The notes under the pieces: model-generated
Told to the model about the DNA's origin: nothing
What the model saw: only the letters and a program-made list of their open reading frames with translations
Databases searched by the model: none
Position numbers and translations under genes: made by a program
NCBI RefSeq assembly: GCF_004403985.1
Contig: NZ_SOHL01000003.1
Location: forward strand, 321,212 to 385,211
Source of the DNA: Cryobacterium gelidum
GTDB taxonomy: Bacteria; Actinomycetota; Actinomycetes; Actinomycetales; Microbacteriaceae
Length of the DNA: 64,000 nt
Direction of reading: 5' to 3'
Part shown: in pieces, positions 41,749 through 51,265 of the stretch
Layout of the letters: every line of letters starts with the position of its first letter
Numbering within the stretch: the stretch's first letter is position 1

Positions 41749-42408
41749 ATGTTTGAAACTTTCTATCCCCAACTGATCGGCCTGTGCACCGGGGCCCTGC
41801 TGCTGACGAGCGCGCTGATGGTCTGGCGGCACTCCCTGCTCGCGTCGATCCGGCTACTCGCGCTGCAGGGCATCGCCCTCGCCGCTCTCGTCGCCGTGAT
41901 CGGCATCGCCGAGGGCGAATCGGAGCTGGTGCTCGTGTCGCTCCTCATCCTTTCGGTAAAGGGCATCGGCCTGCCGTGGGTGCTTGCGCACCAATCCAAA
42001 GCGTCGATCAAGCAGATTCAGGAATCGCCCCGGCTCAACCCGACGGCCGCGCTGCTCGCCGTTACCCTGCTGACCATCCTCAGCTACGTCGTCGTCAGCC
42101 GCGTCTTCGGCCTCGGCGACAATGAGACCGGCCATGCCGCCCCGATCGGCCTCGCCATGGTGCTGATCGGCTTTCTCCTGTTGATCAGCCGGCGCCGCGC
42201 CCGCTCGCAGCTCATCGGTTTTCTGCTGCTCGACAACGGCATTGCCACCATCGCCTTCCTGACCAGCGGCGGCGTGCCGGTTCTGCTCGAGTTCGCCGTC
42301 TCCCTCGACGTTTTGCTGGTCGTGCTCATTTTGCACGTGTTCACCGGCCGTATGCGCACCAAGTTCGGCGGCACCTCCGTCGATCAGCTCAGAGAGTTGC
42401 ACGATTGA
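41749..42408 (+). CDS. HyfE-like membrane subunit
   Basis: This 219-residue protein has about six hydrophobic segments. It carries the HyfE/NuoK-like helix RAAGAL-type core (SLLILSVKGIGLPWVLAHQSKASIKQIQES) and the C-terminal LLVVLILHVFTGRMRTKFGGTSVDQLREL, which is typical of HyfE. It likely contributes to the proton path. Start ATG 41749 follows a GAGGAG ribosome site. Its stop overlaps the next ATG by 1 bp (TGATG). Confidence 0.85.
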   Translation: MFETFYPQLIGLCTGALLLTSALMVWRHSLLASIRLLALQGIALAALVAVIGIAEGESELVLVSLLILSVKGIGLPWVLAHQSKASIKQIQESPRLNPTAALLAVTLLTILSYVVVSRVFGLGDNETGHAAPIGLAMVLIGFLLLISRRRARSQLIGFLLLDNGIATIAFLTSGGVPVLLEFAVSLDVLLVVLILHVFTGRMRTKFGGTSVDQLRELHD

Positions 42409-43856
42409 TGTCCTTGGTTCTGTGGATTCCCCTCGTCGGCCCGCTCGCTTTCGCCGGCCTCGGCCTGCTGCTGCGCAACTCGACGCTCCACCGCTTCGTC
42501 GGCGTGGCCGCGTCGAGCGCCGTGCTCGTTTCTGGGCTGCTCCTGGTCAGCGCGGCGCTCGACGGCACCGTGCCGTCGAGTGGCGGCGGCATGCTGCGCG
42601 CCGATGCGCTCTCGGCCTACATGCTCGGCGTCGTCGGGGTGGTCGGGCTCATCTCCACCTGGGGCGGTCTCAGCCCCGCTACGCCCCACCCCACCGAGGA
42701 TGCCGCCGGCTACGAGGCGCTCATCGCCCTGTTCCTCGCCGCGATGTCACTCGCCGTACTCGCCGACAGCATCGGCCTGATGTGGGCCGCGGTCGAAGCA
42801 ACGACCATCGCGACCGCGTTCCTGGTCGGTCACCACCGCACCCGCCGATCGCTCGAAGCCGCCTGGAAGTACGTCATCCTCGGTTCGGTCGGAGTGGCCA
42901 TCGCGCTGCTGGGTATCGTGCTCATCTACGCCGCCTCGGTCGGCACCGACACCCCGACCCTGTCCTGGCTGCTGCTGAGCCGGTCCGACCTCGGCCTCGA
43001 CCCGGCGCTCATCACCGCCGGCGGCGCCCTCGCCGTGCTCGGTTTCGCCACCAAAGCGGGCCTCGCCCCGATGCACAGCTGGCTGCCGGACGCCCACAGC
43101 CAAGCCCCGGCGCCGGTCTCCGGCCTCATGTCCGGCGTACTGCTCTCGGTCGCTCTCTACGCCATCCTGCGCATCCAGTCGATCACCAACCTCGTGATCG
43201 GCCCGGAGTTTCTGCGCATCATGCTCAGCATCGGCGGCCTGCTCTCCCTGCTCGTGGCGGCCTCCCTGCTCATCCGCCAACGCGACTATAAGCGGATGCT
43301 CGCCTACTCCAGCATCGAACACATGGGTCTGATGGCGATCGGTGTCGCCATCGGACCGGCCGCGCTGCCCTCGGTACTGCTGTACATTCTGGGCCACGGC
43401 CTGATCAAGGCGACCCTGTTCGTGATCTCCGGACGCATCCTCTCGGTCGAAGGCACCCCGGTGATCTCGGACGTGCGCGCCCTGCTGATACGACGGCCTG
43501 GCCTCGCCGTACCGTGGCTCATCGCCATGGCCGCCATCGTCGGTTTTCCGCCGTTCAGCATCTTCTTCTCCGAAATCGGCATCTTCATGGCCGGCTGGTC
43601 GGTGGGCCTCGGCGGCGTCGTCGCAGCGGCCCTCATGCTGCTGCTCGTGATCTTCGCCGCGTTCACCCGACTGACCGTGCAGATGACCATCGGCGCTCCC
43701 CCGGAGGGCGTTGCGTTCACGCCCGACTACTCGGCCCACGGGCCACGCCTGCCGATCATTCTGGCCCTGGCGACGACGGCGACGGTCGCGTTCGTCGCCG
43801 AACCGGTCGGCACCCTGCTGCTGCAGGCCACAGCTGTTCTGGGAGGTACCAACTGA
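42408..43856 (+). CDS. HyfF (NuoN/NuoM-like) membrane subunit
   Basis: This 482-residue antiporter-like subunit has the conserved LWAAVEATTIATAFLVGHHRTRRSLEAAWKYVILGSVG (Glu and Lys in membrane helices). It also has GFATKAGLAPMHSWLPDAHSQAPAPVSGLMSG and YKRMLAYSSIEHMGLMAIGV. It is a second proton-pumping module next to HyfB. It overlaps its neighbours by 1 bp on both sides (TGATG). Comparable to hycQ of the mycobacterial locus. Confidence 0.9.
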   Translation: MSLVLWIPLVGPLAFAGLGLLLRNSTLHRFVGVAASSAVLVSGLLLVSAALDGTVPSSGGGMLRADALSAYMLGVVGVVGLISTWGGLSPATPHPTEDAAGYEALIALFLAAMSLAVLADSIGLMWAAVEATTIATAFLVGHHRTRRSLEAAWKYVILGSVGVAIALLGIVLIYAASVGTDTPTLSWLLLSRSDLGLDPALITAGGALAVLGFATKAGLAPMHSWLPDAHSQAPAPVSGLMSGVLLSVALYAILRIQSITNLVIGPEFLRIMLSIGGLLSLLVAASLLIRQRDYKRMLAYSSIEHMGLMAIGVAIGPAALPSVLLYILGHGLIKATLFVISGRILSVEGTPVISDVRALLIRRPGLAVPWLIAMAAIVGFPPFSIFFSEIGIFMAGWSVGLGGVVAAALMLLLVIFAAFTRLTVQMTIGAPPEGVAFTPDYSAHGPRLPIILALATTATVAFVAEPVGTLLLQATAVLGGTN

Positions 43857-45388
43857 TGACTGACGAGCAAACGCCCCACGACCCGGCCGCCGACACGAAC
43901 CTGGCTGCTGGCGGGGCCGAACTGCGCCACCTCGACCGCTCCAGACTAACGAGGGAGGCCGGCGCACTGCTGGATGCCGGCAGCCGCCTGGCCCTGGTCG
44001 CCTGCCACGAGGACGATGACGACTTTCGCATCGTCTATTCCTTCGTCGGAGTCACCCCGTCGCAACGCGCCGACCTCTCGGTCAGGGTGCCGCGGGACGA
44101 TGCCTGGATCCCCAGCCTCGCCGAAATCTCCCTGTCGGCCGGTAACTTCGAGCGCGAACTACGCGACTTGTATGGCGTCGTTCCCCGCAACCACCCGCAG
44201 CCGCACCGCCTGGTGCGCCACGGCCACTGGCCGCGCGGCTGGTACCCGATGCTGCGTGCCAACGCCGTCGTGCCCGAGTTCGAGCCCGACGTCGAATCGT
44301 TTCCGTTCGTGCCCGTGGAAGGCCCCGGCGTCTACGAGATTGCAGTCGGTCCCATCCACGCCGGCATCATCGAGCCGGGTCACTTTCGATTCTCGGTCGT
44401 CGGCGAGACCATCGTGCGCATGGAAGCCCGCCAGTGGTATCTTCACCGCGGCGTCGAGAAGGTGTTCGAGGGCAAGACCGCCGCCGCGGGAGTGCTTTTG
44501 GCCGAGCAGATCAGCGGTGACACCGCCGTCGGCCACTCCCTCGCCTACGTCATGGCCGTCGAGCAGGCCGCCGGTATCGAGGTCTCCGAGCCCGACCGGC
44601 TGCTGCGCGCCCTGCTACTGGAGCTCGAACGGTTGTACAACCACGTGACCGACCTCGGTTCCCTCGCCAATGACGTGGGCTTCGGCATCATCGACGCCCA
44701 TGCGCAGGGTTTGCGCGAGCAACTGCTGCGCATCAACAAATCGGTCACCGGGCATCGCCTGCTGCGCGGCGCCCTCAGCGTCGGCGGCACGCGGGTGAAC
44801 GCACTCCCCGATGCGGCCGAGCTCACCAGCGTGAGCGCGGCCATGGCCGAACTGGTCGGCATCACGCTTGGCCACGCCATCGTGCGCGGTCGTTTCACCG
44901 GCACTGCCCGGCTCTCCAACGGGCACGCGACCACGATCGGAACCCTCGGCTACGTCGCCCGCGCGTCCGGCATCGCTACGGATGCTCGCACCCAGCATCC
45001 GTTCGTCAACCTCGGTGAGGTCTTCCACGTCGTCACCGAGGAGGGTGGCGATGTCCTAGCCCGGTACACCGTGCGCGCCCGCGAGGTGGAAGTCTCCACC
45101 GCCCTCGCCCTGGACCTGTTGCGGCGATTGCACGGCCACACCGGAACGGCCTTCATCGTGAATCCGACGTCGGCCGGCACCGGGCTGGGCCTGGTGGAGG
45201 CGTGGCGCGGGACAGTCACCCACCGGGTCGAACTCGCCGCAGACGGCACGCTCGCCCGGGTAAAAATCGTCGACCCGTCGTTCTTCAACTGGCCCGCCGT
45301 ACCGCACGCCCTGTCGGAGACGATCGTTCCTGACTTTCCGCTGGCCAACAAGAGCTTCAACCTCTCCTACGCCGGAAACGACCTGTAG
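43856..45388 (+). CDS. HyfG/HycE-like large subunit lacking the [NiFe] cysteines
   Basis: This 510-residue protein fuses a NuoC-like domain (residues 31-130; FERELRDLYGVVPRNHPQPHRLVRH) to a NuoD/HycE-like domain. The N-terminal nickel motif RxCGxC is replaced by SGDT (S220 and T223 in QISGDTAVGHS). The C-terminal DPCxxC is replaced by DPSFFN (S475, N478). All four active-site cysteines are therefore gone and it cannot be a normal hydrogenase. Quinone-site or electron-transfer use, as in NuoD or Ehr-type proteins, is possible. There are no hydrogenase maturation or formate dehydrogenase genes nearby. Confidence 0.88.
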   Translation: MTDEQTPHDPAADTNLAAGGAELRHLDRSRLTREAGALLDAGSRLALVACHEDDDDFRIVYSFVGVTPSQRADLSVRVPRDDAWIPSLAEISLSAGNFERELRDLYGVVPRNHPQPHRLVRHGHWPRGWYPMLRANAVVPEFEPDVESFPFVPVEGPGVYEIAVGPIHAGIIEPGHFRFSVVGETIVRMEARQWYLHRGVEKVFEGKTAAAGVLLAEQISGDTAVGHSLAYVMAVEQAAGIEVSEPDRLLRALLLELERLYNHVTDLGSLANDVGFGIIDAHAQGLREQLLRINKSVTGHRLLRGALSVGGTRVNALPDAAELTSVSAAMAELVGITLGHAIVRGRFTGTARLSNGHATTIGTLGYVARASGIATDARTQHPFVNLGEVFHVVTEEGGDVLARYTVRAREVEVSTALALDLLRRLHGHTGTAFIVNPTSAGTGLGLVEAWRGTVTHRVELAADGTLARVKIVDPSFFNWPAVPHALSETIVPDFPLANKSFNLSYAGNDL

Positions 45389-45447
45389 CGATGGCCTCAC
45401 TGCGCGAAGTAGCCGCGAGCGATGAGGTGATCACATAAGCGACACGG

Positions 45448-45474
45448 GCCGACAGTTGTCTGACTCCTGTCGGC
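45448..45474. terminator. Hairpin between the convergent hyfG-like and arsR genes
   Basis: An 8-bp stem GCCGACAG/CTGTCGGC has an 11-base loop. There is no T-run on either side, so it is at best a partial or factor-assisted terminator for the two converging transcripts. Confidence 0.4.
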
Positions 45475-45490
45475 ACAGCGTACCGAGACG

Positions 45491-45826
45491 CTATTCCTTC
45501 TCGAGGTGCTGGAGCATGGCGTGCGAGTCGGTCAGGTTGGCCAGCACCATGCGCTTGGCCGCCGCCAGCAACTCGACCGCGCTCGGGTCTCGCAGGGCAT
45601 AGAAGATGGAGTTGCCCTCGCGGCGGGTCGCGACCACGCCAGCGCGGCGCAGCACGGCGAGCTGCTGTGAGAGGTTGGACAGCTCGCAGCCGAGCCCTTC
45701 AGCCAGCGAACCCACCGAACGTTCCCCGGCAATGAGCTGCTCCAAAACCTGCACGCGCAATGGATGCCCGAGCGACTTGAACAACTCGGATTTCAATTGC
45801 GCGGCGGGGAGACCAGAAGACATCAC
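45491..45826 (-). CDS. ArsR-family regulator (Rv0081-like)
   Basis: This 111-residue winged-helix repressor has ELFKSLGHPLRVQVLEQL, LGCELSNLSQQLAVLRRAGVVATRREGNSIFYAL, with the recognition helix LSNLSQQLAVLR. No metal-binding Cys cluster (CxCxxC) is present, so it is not a classic metal sensor. It closely resembles M. tuberculosis Rv0081, also adjacent to a hyc-like cluster. Two starts, GTG 45826 and ATG 45823, are adjacent; with TATACT at 45838-45833 the transcript may start at the GTG (leaderless). It converges with the large-subunit gene. Confidence 0.88.
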   Translation of the reverse strand: MMSSGLPAAQLKSELFKSLGHPLRVQVLEQLIAGERSVGSLAEGLGCELSNLSQQLAVLRRAGVVATRREGNSIFYALRDPSAVELLAAAKRMVLANLTDSHAMLQHLEKE

Positions 45827-45832
45827 AGCTTT

Positions 45833-45861
45833 AGTATATCGCTACTTTATAATTCCTTCAT
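45833..45861 (-). promoter_or_regulatory. arsR promoter with CTTTATA operator half-site
   Basis: On the minus strand TATACT (45838-45833) is a good -10. A weak -35 (ATGAAG, 45861-45856) lies 17 bp upstream. The spacer contains the CTTTATA core (45845-45851, read on the plus strand) that is also the core of the palindrome before the hyf-like operon. Transcription would start at or next to the GTG, so this mRNA is probably leaderless. Autorepression is inferred. Confidence 0.5.
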
Positions 45862-45883
45862 TTAGATGATGCCGCGACGCGGG

Positions 45884-46732
45884 CTACGGCCGACGCAACA
45901 CCCCATCGTTGGCGAGAGCCCTCGTGTAACCGAGGCTGTTTCCGAGCGCGTTCGGGTGAAAGTTCGCCACCGCAAACGGGTTCAGCGGATCAAATGCGAA
46001 GTACGGAATCCCGGATCCGATACCGTGTCCGGCGAATTCCTGTGCGGCGTCGACAAAGCGGATGCGCGGAGTCGCCATGGCCGCGACGGACCCGGCGATG
46101 ACGCCGTTCAGGGCGTCGGTCGCCGTGTTCAGCAGATCGCCGAGCGGGGAGAAACCGGGTTTGAACTGGCGCGGGTAGCTCAGTACCGCGATCTTCGCCT
46201 GCGGGACGGCCGCCGCCACGGCTGAATAGGTGGCCACGAGCTTCGGGGCGAGAACACCCAGCGCGGCCAGGCTATTATCGATGGCGCCGCTGCAGACCGG
46301 GCTGGTCGGGTCGGGGGCGCACGCCGCCAGAACGGCGTTCGAGCCGGCATCGATGCCACCGACGGTTATGGTCACCAGGGCGGTGCGCGTGCTGACACCG
46401 CGGAGCTGCGCCGGGATATCCGCCGTGCTGGCGCCGGAGCAGGCCTGGTTGGCGACCAGCCGATACGGGCTGACCAGGGCCGCGATCGCCGGGTAGCTCG
46501 CCCGCTTGCTGCGCAGGCACAAGGTGCCGTCGCTCGCGTACGGCGGGGCTCCCTGACCGGCCGTGAATGAGTCACCGAGAGCGACATAGCCCAGAGCGGA
46601 TGCCGCACTGGACTGTGCGCTGGACTGTGCGAGCGCCGGAGCGGTTGCCACGCCCGCGACCAGGCCGACGGTGAGCAGGGAGAGGGCGCCGAGGCGCGAC
46701 AGGAAGCGCACGATTAACCGATGATTTGCCAT
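45884..46732 (-). CDS. Secreted SGNH/GDSL hydrolase
   Basis: This 282-residue protein has a clear signal peptide (positively charged MANHRLIVRF, then LGALSLLTVGLVAGVATAPALA) followed by an SGNH hydrolase domain. Motif I is GDSFTAGQG with the nucleophile Ser. The final block with the catalytic His is NFHPNALG. Motif III, usually GxND, reads VGGIDAGS, so the oxyanion-hole Asn is absent. It is probably an extracellular lipase or esterase, with possible altered activity. ATG 46732 is preferred to an upstream in-frame start because it begins the signal peptide. Confidence 0.85.
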   Translation of the reverse strand: MANHRLIVRFLSRLGALSLLTVGLVAGVATAPALAQSSAQSSAASALGYVALGDSFTAGQGAPPYASDGTLCLRSKRASYPAIAALVSPYRLVANQACSGASTADIPAQLRGVSTRTALVTITVGGIDAGSNAVLAACAPDPTSPVCSGAIDNSLAALGVLAPKLVATYSAVAAAVPQAKIAVLSYPRQFKPGFSPLGDLLNTATDALNGVIAGSVAAMATPRIRFVDAAQEFAGHGIGSGIPYFAFDPLNPFAVANFHPNALGNSLGYTRALANDGVLRRP

Positions 46733-46801
46733 GCGCTGAACGGTAAACCCGGTGCGGGAAGTCGGCAAGGCATGGTCGCGGTTCTGCAGGCCCGCAGGCG
46801 C

Positions 46802-46831
46802 GAAAAAGCCCGCACTGCAAGCAGTGCGGGC
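46802..46831 (-). terminator. Intrinsic terminator of pnp
   Basis: An 11-bp perfect stem GCCCGCACTGC/GCAGTGCGGGC (46808-46818 with 46821-46831) has an AA loop and is followed on the minus strand by TTTTTC. It lies 70 bp after the pnp stop. Confidence 0.9.
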
Positions 46832-46900
46832 CTTCCGTCTACCCGACCGACCTGGCGAGAGGTGATCGGGAGATCTAGTGGGGCAGGTTGGACCGGGGTG

Positions 46901-49189
46901 TTACTGCTCGGTCGAAGCGTCTGCGCTGTCGGAAGCCGCAGCGCGACCTTCGGTGTCAGCAGCCTCGTCGAGCACCGGGGCGAGCGACAGCTTGCCACGG
47001 TCATCGATCTTCGTGATTTCCACGAGAACCTTCTGGCCGACGCCGAGCACGTCTTCGACGTTCTCGACACGCTTGCCACCTGCAAGCTTACGCACCTCAG
47101 AGATGTGCAGCAGACCATCCTTGCCCGGAAGCAGCGAGACGAAGGCACCGAACGCGGCGATCTTGACGACGGTTCCGAGGAACTGCTCACCGACCTCGGG
47201 GTTGGTCGGGTTCGCGATGGCGTTGACCTGGGCGCGAGCGGCCTCGGCCGACGGTCCGTCGACGGCGCCGATGTACACGGTGCCGTCTTCCTCGATCGAG
47301 ATGTCGGCACCGGTGGTGTCCTGGATCGAGTTGATGGTCTTGCCCTTCGGGCCGATCAGCTCGCCGATCTTGTCGACGGGGATCTGCACGCTGATGACGC
47401 GGGGCGCGGTGGGCGCCATCTCGTCGGGAGCGTCGATCGCCGCGTTGAGCACGGAAAGGATCGTGGTGCGGGCGTCTTTCGCCTGCGTCAGCGCGCCAGC
47501 CAAAACCGAGGCGGGGATGCCATCGAGCTTGGTGTCGAGCTGGATCGCGGTGATGAATTCGCTCGTGCCGGCCACCTTGAAGTCCATGTCGCCGAGAGCG
47601 TCTTCGGCGCCGAGGATGTCGGTGAGGGCCGCGTAGCGGGTCTGGCCGTCGACGGTGTCGCTGATCAGGCCCATGGCGATGCCGGCGACCGGGGCGCGCA
47701 ACGGCACTCCGGCGTTCAGCAGCGACAAGGTGGAGGCGCAGACGGAACCCATCGAGGTGGATCCGTTGGAGCTGAGCGCCTCGGAGACCTGACGGATGGC
47801 GTACGGGAACTCCTCACGCGTCGGCAGGACCGGAACCAGGGCGCGCTCAGCGAGCGCTCCGTGACCGATCTCGCGGCGCTTGGGCGTTCCGACCCGACCG
47901 GTTTCACCGGTGGAGTAGGGCGGGAAGTTGTAGTTGTGCATGTAGCGCTTCTTGGTGACCGGGTTCAGCGAATCGATCGACTGCTCGAGCTTGAGCATGT
48001 TCAGAGTGGTGACTCCCAGAATCTGGGTTTCGCCGCGCTGGAAGATGGCCGAGCCGTGCACGCGCGGGATGACCGCAACCTCGGCGTCGAGCGGACGGAT
48101 GTCCGCCAGCCCGCGACCGTCGATACGGATGCCCTCGTCGAGAACGCGGGAGCGCACGACGAGCTTGGTGACCGACTTGTACGCCGCATTGACCTGGTTG
48201 TTGGCGCTCGCGTCGAGCTGACCGGCGTCGACCTTGGCGGCGATGGCGGTCTTGACGGATGCCTTGAGCGCGTCGTCGGCGTTCTGGCGTTCGACCTTGT
48301 CGGCAATCGCATAGATCGTCTTGAGCTGGTCGTAGGACAGCGCGGCGACGGCGTCATAGGTCGCCGGCTGGTACGGCGGAAACAGGGCGAAGTCGGCGGT
48401 CGGCTTGGCGGCAGCGTCGGCTACCTGCTGCTGTGCGAAAACGAGCTGCTTGATGAAGGGCTTGGAGGCCTCAATGCCCTGAGCGACAACGGCTTCGTTC
48501 GGCGCAATGGCGCCACCCTTGATCAGGTTCCAGGCGGCGTCGGTCGCTTCGGCCTCGATCATCATGATCGCGACGTCCTGCGCGCCGGCGGCATCCGTGA
48601 CCACGCGGCCGGCGACGACCATGCTGAACACAGCATCGTCCAGCTGCGAGTGCTTCGGGAAGGCGACCCACTGGCCGCCACCGTTCTCGTCGGGGATCAG
48701 GGCGACACGAACGCCACCGATCGGTCCGGAGAACGGAAGACCGGCGAGCTGGGTCGACATCGAGGCCGCGTTGATGGCGAGAACGTCGTAGAGTTCGTCG
48801 GGCTCGATGGCCAGGACGGTGATGACAACCTGGATCTCGTTGCGGAGACCGTCGACGAACGACGGGCGCAGTGGCCGGTCGATCAGACGGCAGGTGAGGA
48901 TCGCGTCGGTCGAGGGACGACCCTCGCGACGGAAGAAGCTGCCCGGGATGCGGCCGGCAGCGTACATGCGCTCTTCGACGTCAATGGTGAGCGGGAAGAA
49001 GTCGAAGTTGTCCTTCGGCTGCTTGCTGACGCTCGTGGCGGAGAGCAGCATCGTCTCTTCATCGATGTACGCGGCGGCAGAGCCCTGCGCCTGCTGGGCG
49101 AGACGCCCGGTTTCAAAACGGATGGTGCGCTTGCCGTACTTGCCGTTATCGATAACGGTTTCGGCGAACGTGATTTCTGGACCCTCCAT
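46901..49189 (-). CDS. pnp: Polyribonucleotide nucleotidyltransferase
   Basis: This 762-residue phosphorolytic 3'-exoribonuclease acts in mRNA decay. Two RNase PH domains are present ([14 protein letters not shown], and [32 protein letters not shown]), then a KH domain ([21 protein letters not shown]) and an S1 domain ([32 protein letters not shown]). ATG 49189 follows AAAGGAG. It ends at a strong terminator. In actinobacteria pnp usually follows rpsO directly; here a permease gene lies between them. Confidence 0.97.
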   Translation of the reverse strand: MEGPEITFAETVIDNGKYGKRTIRFETGRLAQQAQGSAAAYIDEETMLLSATSVSKQPKDNFDFFPLTIDVEERMYAAGRIPGSFFRREGRPSTDAILTCRLIDRPLRPSFVDGLRNEIQVVITVLAIEPDELYDVLAINAASMSTQLAGLPFSGPIGGVRVALIPDENGGGQWVAFPKHSQLDDAVFSMVVAGRVVTDAAGAQDVAIMMIEAEATDAAWNLIKGGAIAPNEAVVAQGIEASKPFIKQLVFAQQQVADAAAKPTADFALFPPYQPATYDAVAALSYDQLKTIYAIADKVERQNADDALKASVKTAIAAKVDAGQLDASANNQVNAAYKSVTKLVVRSRVLDEGIRIDGRGLADIRPLDAEVAVIPRVHGSAIFQRGETQILGVTTLNMLKLEQSIDSLNPVTKKRYMHNYNFPPYSTGETGRVGTPKRREIGHGALAERALVPVLPTREEFPYAIRQVSEALSSNGSTSMGSVCASTLSLLNAGVPLRAPVAGIAMGLISDTVDGQTRYAALTDILGAEDALGDMDFKVAGTSEFITAIQLDTKLDGIPASVLAGALTQAKDARTTILSVLNAAIDAPDEMAPTAPRVISVQIPVDKIGELIGPKGKTINSIQDTTGADISIEEDGTVYIGAVDGPSAEAARAQVNAIANPTNPEVGEQFLGTVVKIAAFGAFVSLLPGKDGLLHISEVRKLAGGKRVENVEDVLGVGQKVLVEITKIDDRGKLSLAPVLDEAADTEGRAAASDSADASTEQ

Positions 49190-49530
49190 GTGGGGGTTTT
49201 CTCCTTTAGGTTTGCTTCTCGCCATGCTGGCGATGAAGGCTCGCGTGCCCATATGGCAGGCGAGTGGGACAGGGAGCAGTGTCAAACGGCGTAACCGCTG
49301 GCCATCAGAAGAAACTCACCACCACGTGCAAACCGTGTTGGAAAATCACCACCGACAACCAGCGTTCTACCGGGCCGCTCCAGATAACCGGCCAATCCCA
49401 AGATTAACCGCCTTAATTCTAACAGACCCTCCAGAAACCGTCGGTCCTGGCACGGCAGCAGGGGCGCGCGCATCGGCGTGGCCCGCGGTCGGTACCGAAT
49501 GGGTCTTGGTGGCTGCCCCGGTCCCCGGCC
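49190..49530. other. Intergenic region between the APC permease gene and pnp; no gene seen
   Basis: These 341 bases hold the pnp leader and ribosome site. A TAGAAT sequence on the minus strand (49421-49416) could be a -10 element, but I found no matching -35 at normal spacing. No structured RNA or coding region is supported. Confidence 0.35.
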
Positions 49531-51045
49531 CTAAGGCTGGGTGACCGACGCTTTCGCGCTCTCCGCAAGGGCAGCACGCTGCTTGATGCCGAGCACGGAA
49601 TGGCGACGACCGTAGGCGAAGTAGACAATGAAGCCGACGGCCAGCCAGACCGCAAACCGCGCCCAGGTGAGCGTGGTGAGGTTGAGCATCAGCCAGAAGC
49701 ACAGCCCGGCCGACAGAATAGGCAGCACCGGCGAGAACGGCACCTTGAAGGCACGAGGCAGGTCTGGTCGCTTCTTGCGAAGCACGACGACGGCGATGCT
49801 GACCAGAACAAAGGCCGACAGCGTACCGATGTTGATCATTTCTTCCAGCACGCCCACGTCGGTGAGCCCGGCGATGAGAGCGACGGCGGTGCCGGAAATG
49901 ATCTGGATGCGGGCCGGAGTGCGGCGCTTCTCGCTCGTGACGCTGAGCCAGCGTGGCAACAGACCGTCGCGACTCATCGCGAACAACACCCGGGAAAGAC
50001 CGAGCAACAACACCATGATCACGGTTGTGAGGCCCACCAGGATTCCGAGGGAGATAACCTGCGCGGCCCACCCGGCGCCGACGGCAACAAATGCGGTCGC
50101 CAAGGAGGCATTGGGGTCATCGGCCAGCACCGTGTACGGCACCATGCCGGTGAGCACCAAGCTCACGCCGAGGTAGAGCACGGTGACGATGGCGAGGCCG
50201 GCGAAGATGCCGCGCGGCAGGGTCTTCTGCGGGTTCTTCACCTCTTCGGCGCTCGTGGCCACGACGTCGAAGCCGATGAACGCGAAGAAGACCAGGGAAG
50301 CGCCGGCGAGCAGGCCGAACAGGCCGTACTGGGCGGGAGCCGCACCGGTCATGAAGGAGAACAGCGACTGCATCCAGACATCATCGCCGCCGCCGGTCGT
50401 GGGAACTTCGGCCGGAATGAACGGGGTGTAGTTTTTCGGATTAATGAAGAAAGCCCCGACGACGATGACGAAGACGACGATGGCGACCTTGATGATGGTG
50501 AAGACGCTCGCAACCCGAGCGGAGAGCTGAGTGCCGAGCACGAGCAGCGCGGTGAAAATGGCCACGATGACGAAGGCACCCCAGCTGACGTCGAGCCCCA
50601 GCACGCTGATCGTAGAAGGAACGTTCCAGCCGGCCAGGTCGAACACTGTGCTGAGGTAGATGCCCCAATACTTGGCGATCACGGCAGCAGCGGTAAGCAT
50701 CTCGAGGATCAGATCCCAGCCGATGATCCAGGCGAGCAGCTCGCCGAGGGTGGCGTAGGTGAAGGTGTAGGCGGAGCCGGCGACCGGCACAGCGGAGGCA
50801 AACTCGGCATAACACATGATGGCGAGGGCACAGGTGAAGGCGGCCAGCAAGAAGGCGAGCGTGACAGACGGACCGGCATAACTGCCCGCTGCCTTGGCTC
50901 CGACCGAGAAAATGCCCGCGCCGACAGCCACGGCGACACCCATGATCATGAGGTCCCAGGTGCCGAGGGTCCGTTTGAGACTATGGCCCTTCTCCAGCGA
51001 GTCTGCGATGGAATCTTCAATACTTTTGATGCGCCAGAGACTCAT
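49531..51045 (-). CDS. APC family amino acid permease
   Basis: This 504-residue transporter has 12 or more hydrophobic helices. It shows the amino acid-polyamine-organocation hallmark region IMGVAVAVGAGIFSVGAKAAGSYAGPSVTLAF. Further family features are MCYAEFASAVPVAGSAYTFTYATLGELLAWIIGWDLILE and FIGFDVVATSAEEVKNPQKTLPRGI. This resembles cationic amino acid transporters (YfnA/CAT type). Substrate is unknown. It lies between rpsO and pnp, an unusual position. Confidence 0.9.
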   Translation of the reverse strand: MSLWRIKSIEDSIADSLEKGHSLKRTLGTWDLMIMGVAVAVGAGIFSVGAKAAGSYAGPSVTLAFLLAAFTCALAIMCYAEFASAVPVAGSAYTFTYATLGELLAWIIGWDLILEMLTAAAVIAKYWGIYLSTVFDLAGWNVPSTISVLGLDVSWGAFVIVAIFTALLVLGTQLSARVASVFTIIKVAIVVFVIVVGAFFINPKNYTPFIPAEVPTTGGGDDVWMQSLFSFMTGAAPAQYGLFGLLAGASLVFFAFIGFDVVATSAEEVKNPQKTLPRGIFAGLAIVTVLYLGVSLVLTGMVPYTVLADDPNASLATAFVAVGAGWAAQVISLGILVGLTTVIMVLLLGLSRVLFAMSRDGLLPRWLSVTSEKRRTPARIQIISGTAVALIAGLTDVGVLEEMINIGTLSAFVLVSIAVVVLRKKRPDLPRAFKVPFSPVLPILSAGLCFWLMLNLTTLTWARFAVWLAVGFIVYFAYGRRHSVLGIKQRAALAESAKASVTQP

Positions 51046-51186
51046 GCGTGGTGGGGTCCGATCCGTTTATTACCGACCCTCCATGCTAGCGCTCGAGGGT
51101 CCGCATGCGACCGGGCGAGGTTTTTTGGGTCGGCATCTCCGTGTGAATCTGGCCAGAGGCATCCGTTTTCACAACGCGGGGTAAAC

Positions 51187-51222
51187 AAAACGGGCCGCCA
51201 CCTGCAAGGTGACGACCCGTTT
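51187..51222 (-). terminator. Terminator downstream of rpsO
   Basis: A two-part stem pairs AAACGGG with CCCGTTT and CACCT with AGGTG, and is followed on the minus strand by TTTTGTTT. It suggests rpsO is transcribed alone, apart from the permease and pnp. Confidence 0.75.
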
Positions 51223-51265
51223 GTAAGAAGTTCGCGTTATCAACGCTGCATTCGCTGGAAGAACG

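Noticed and set aside
43856..45388. Functional [NiFe] hydrogenase or formate hydrogenlyase
   Set aside because: Both CxxC nickel motifs are missing and no maturation or formate dehydrogenase genes are present.
46721..49294. Long plus-strand frame opposite pnp (about 857 codons)
   Set aside because: Antisense shadow of pnp with a low-complexity, acidic composition and no domain.
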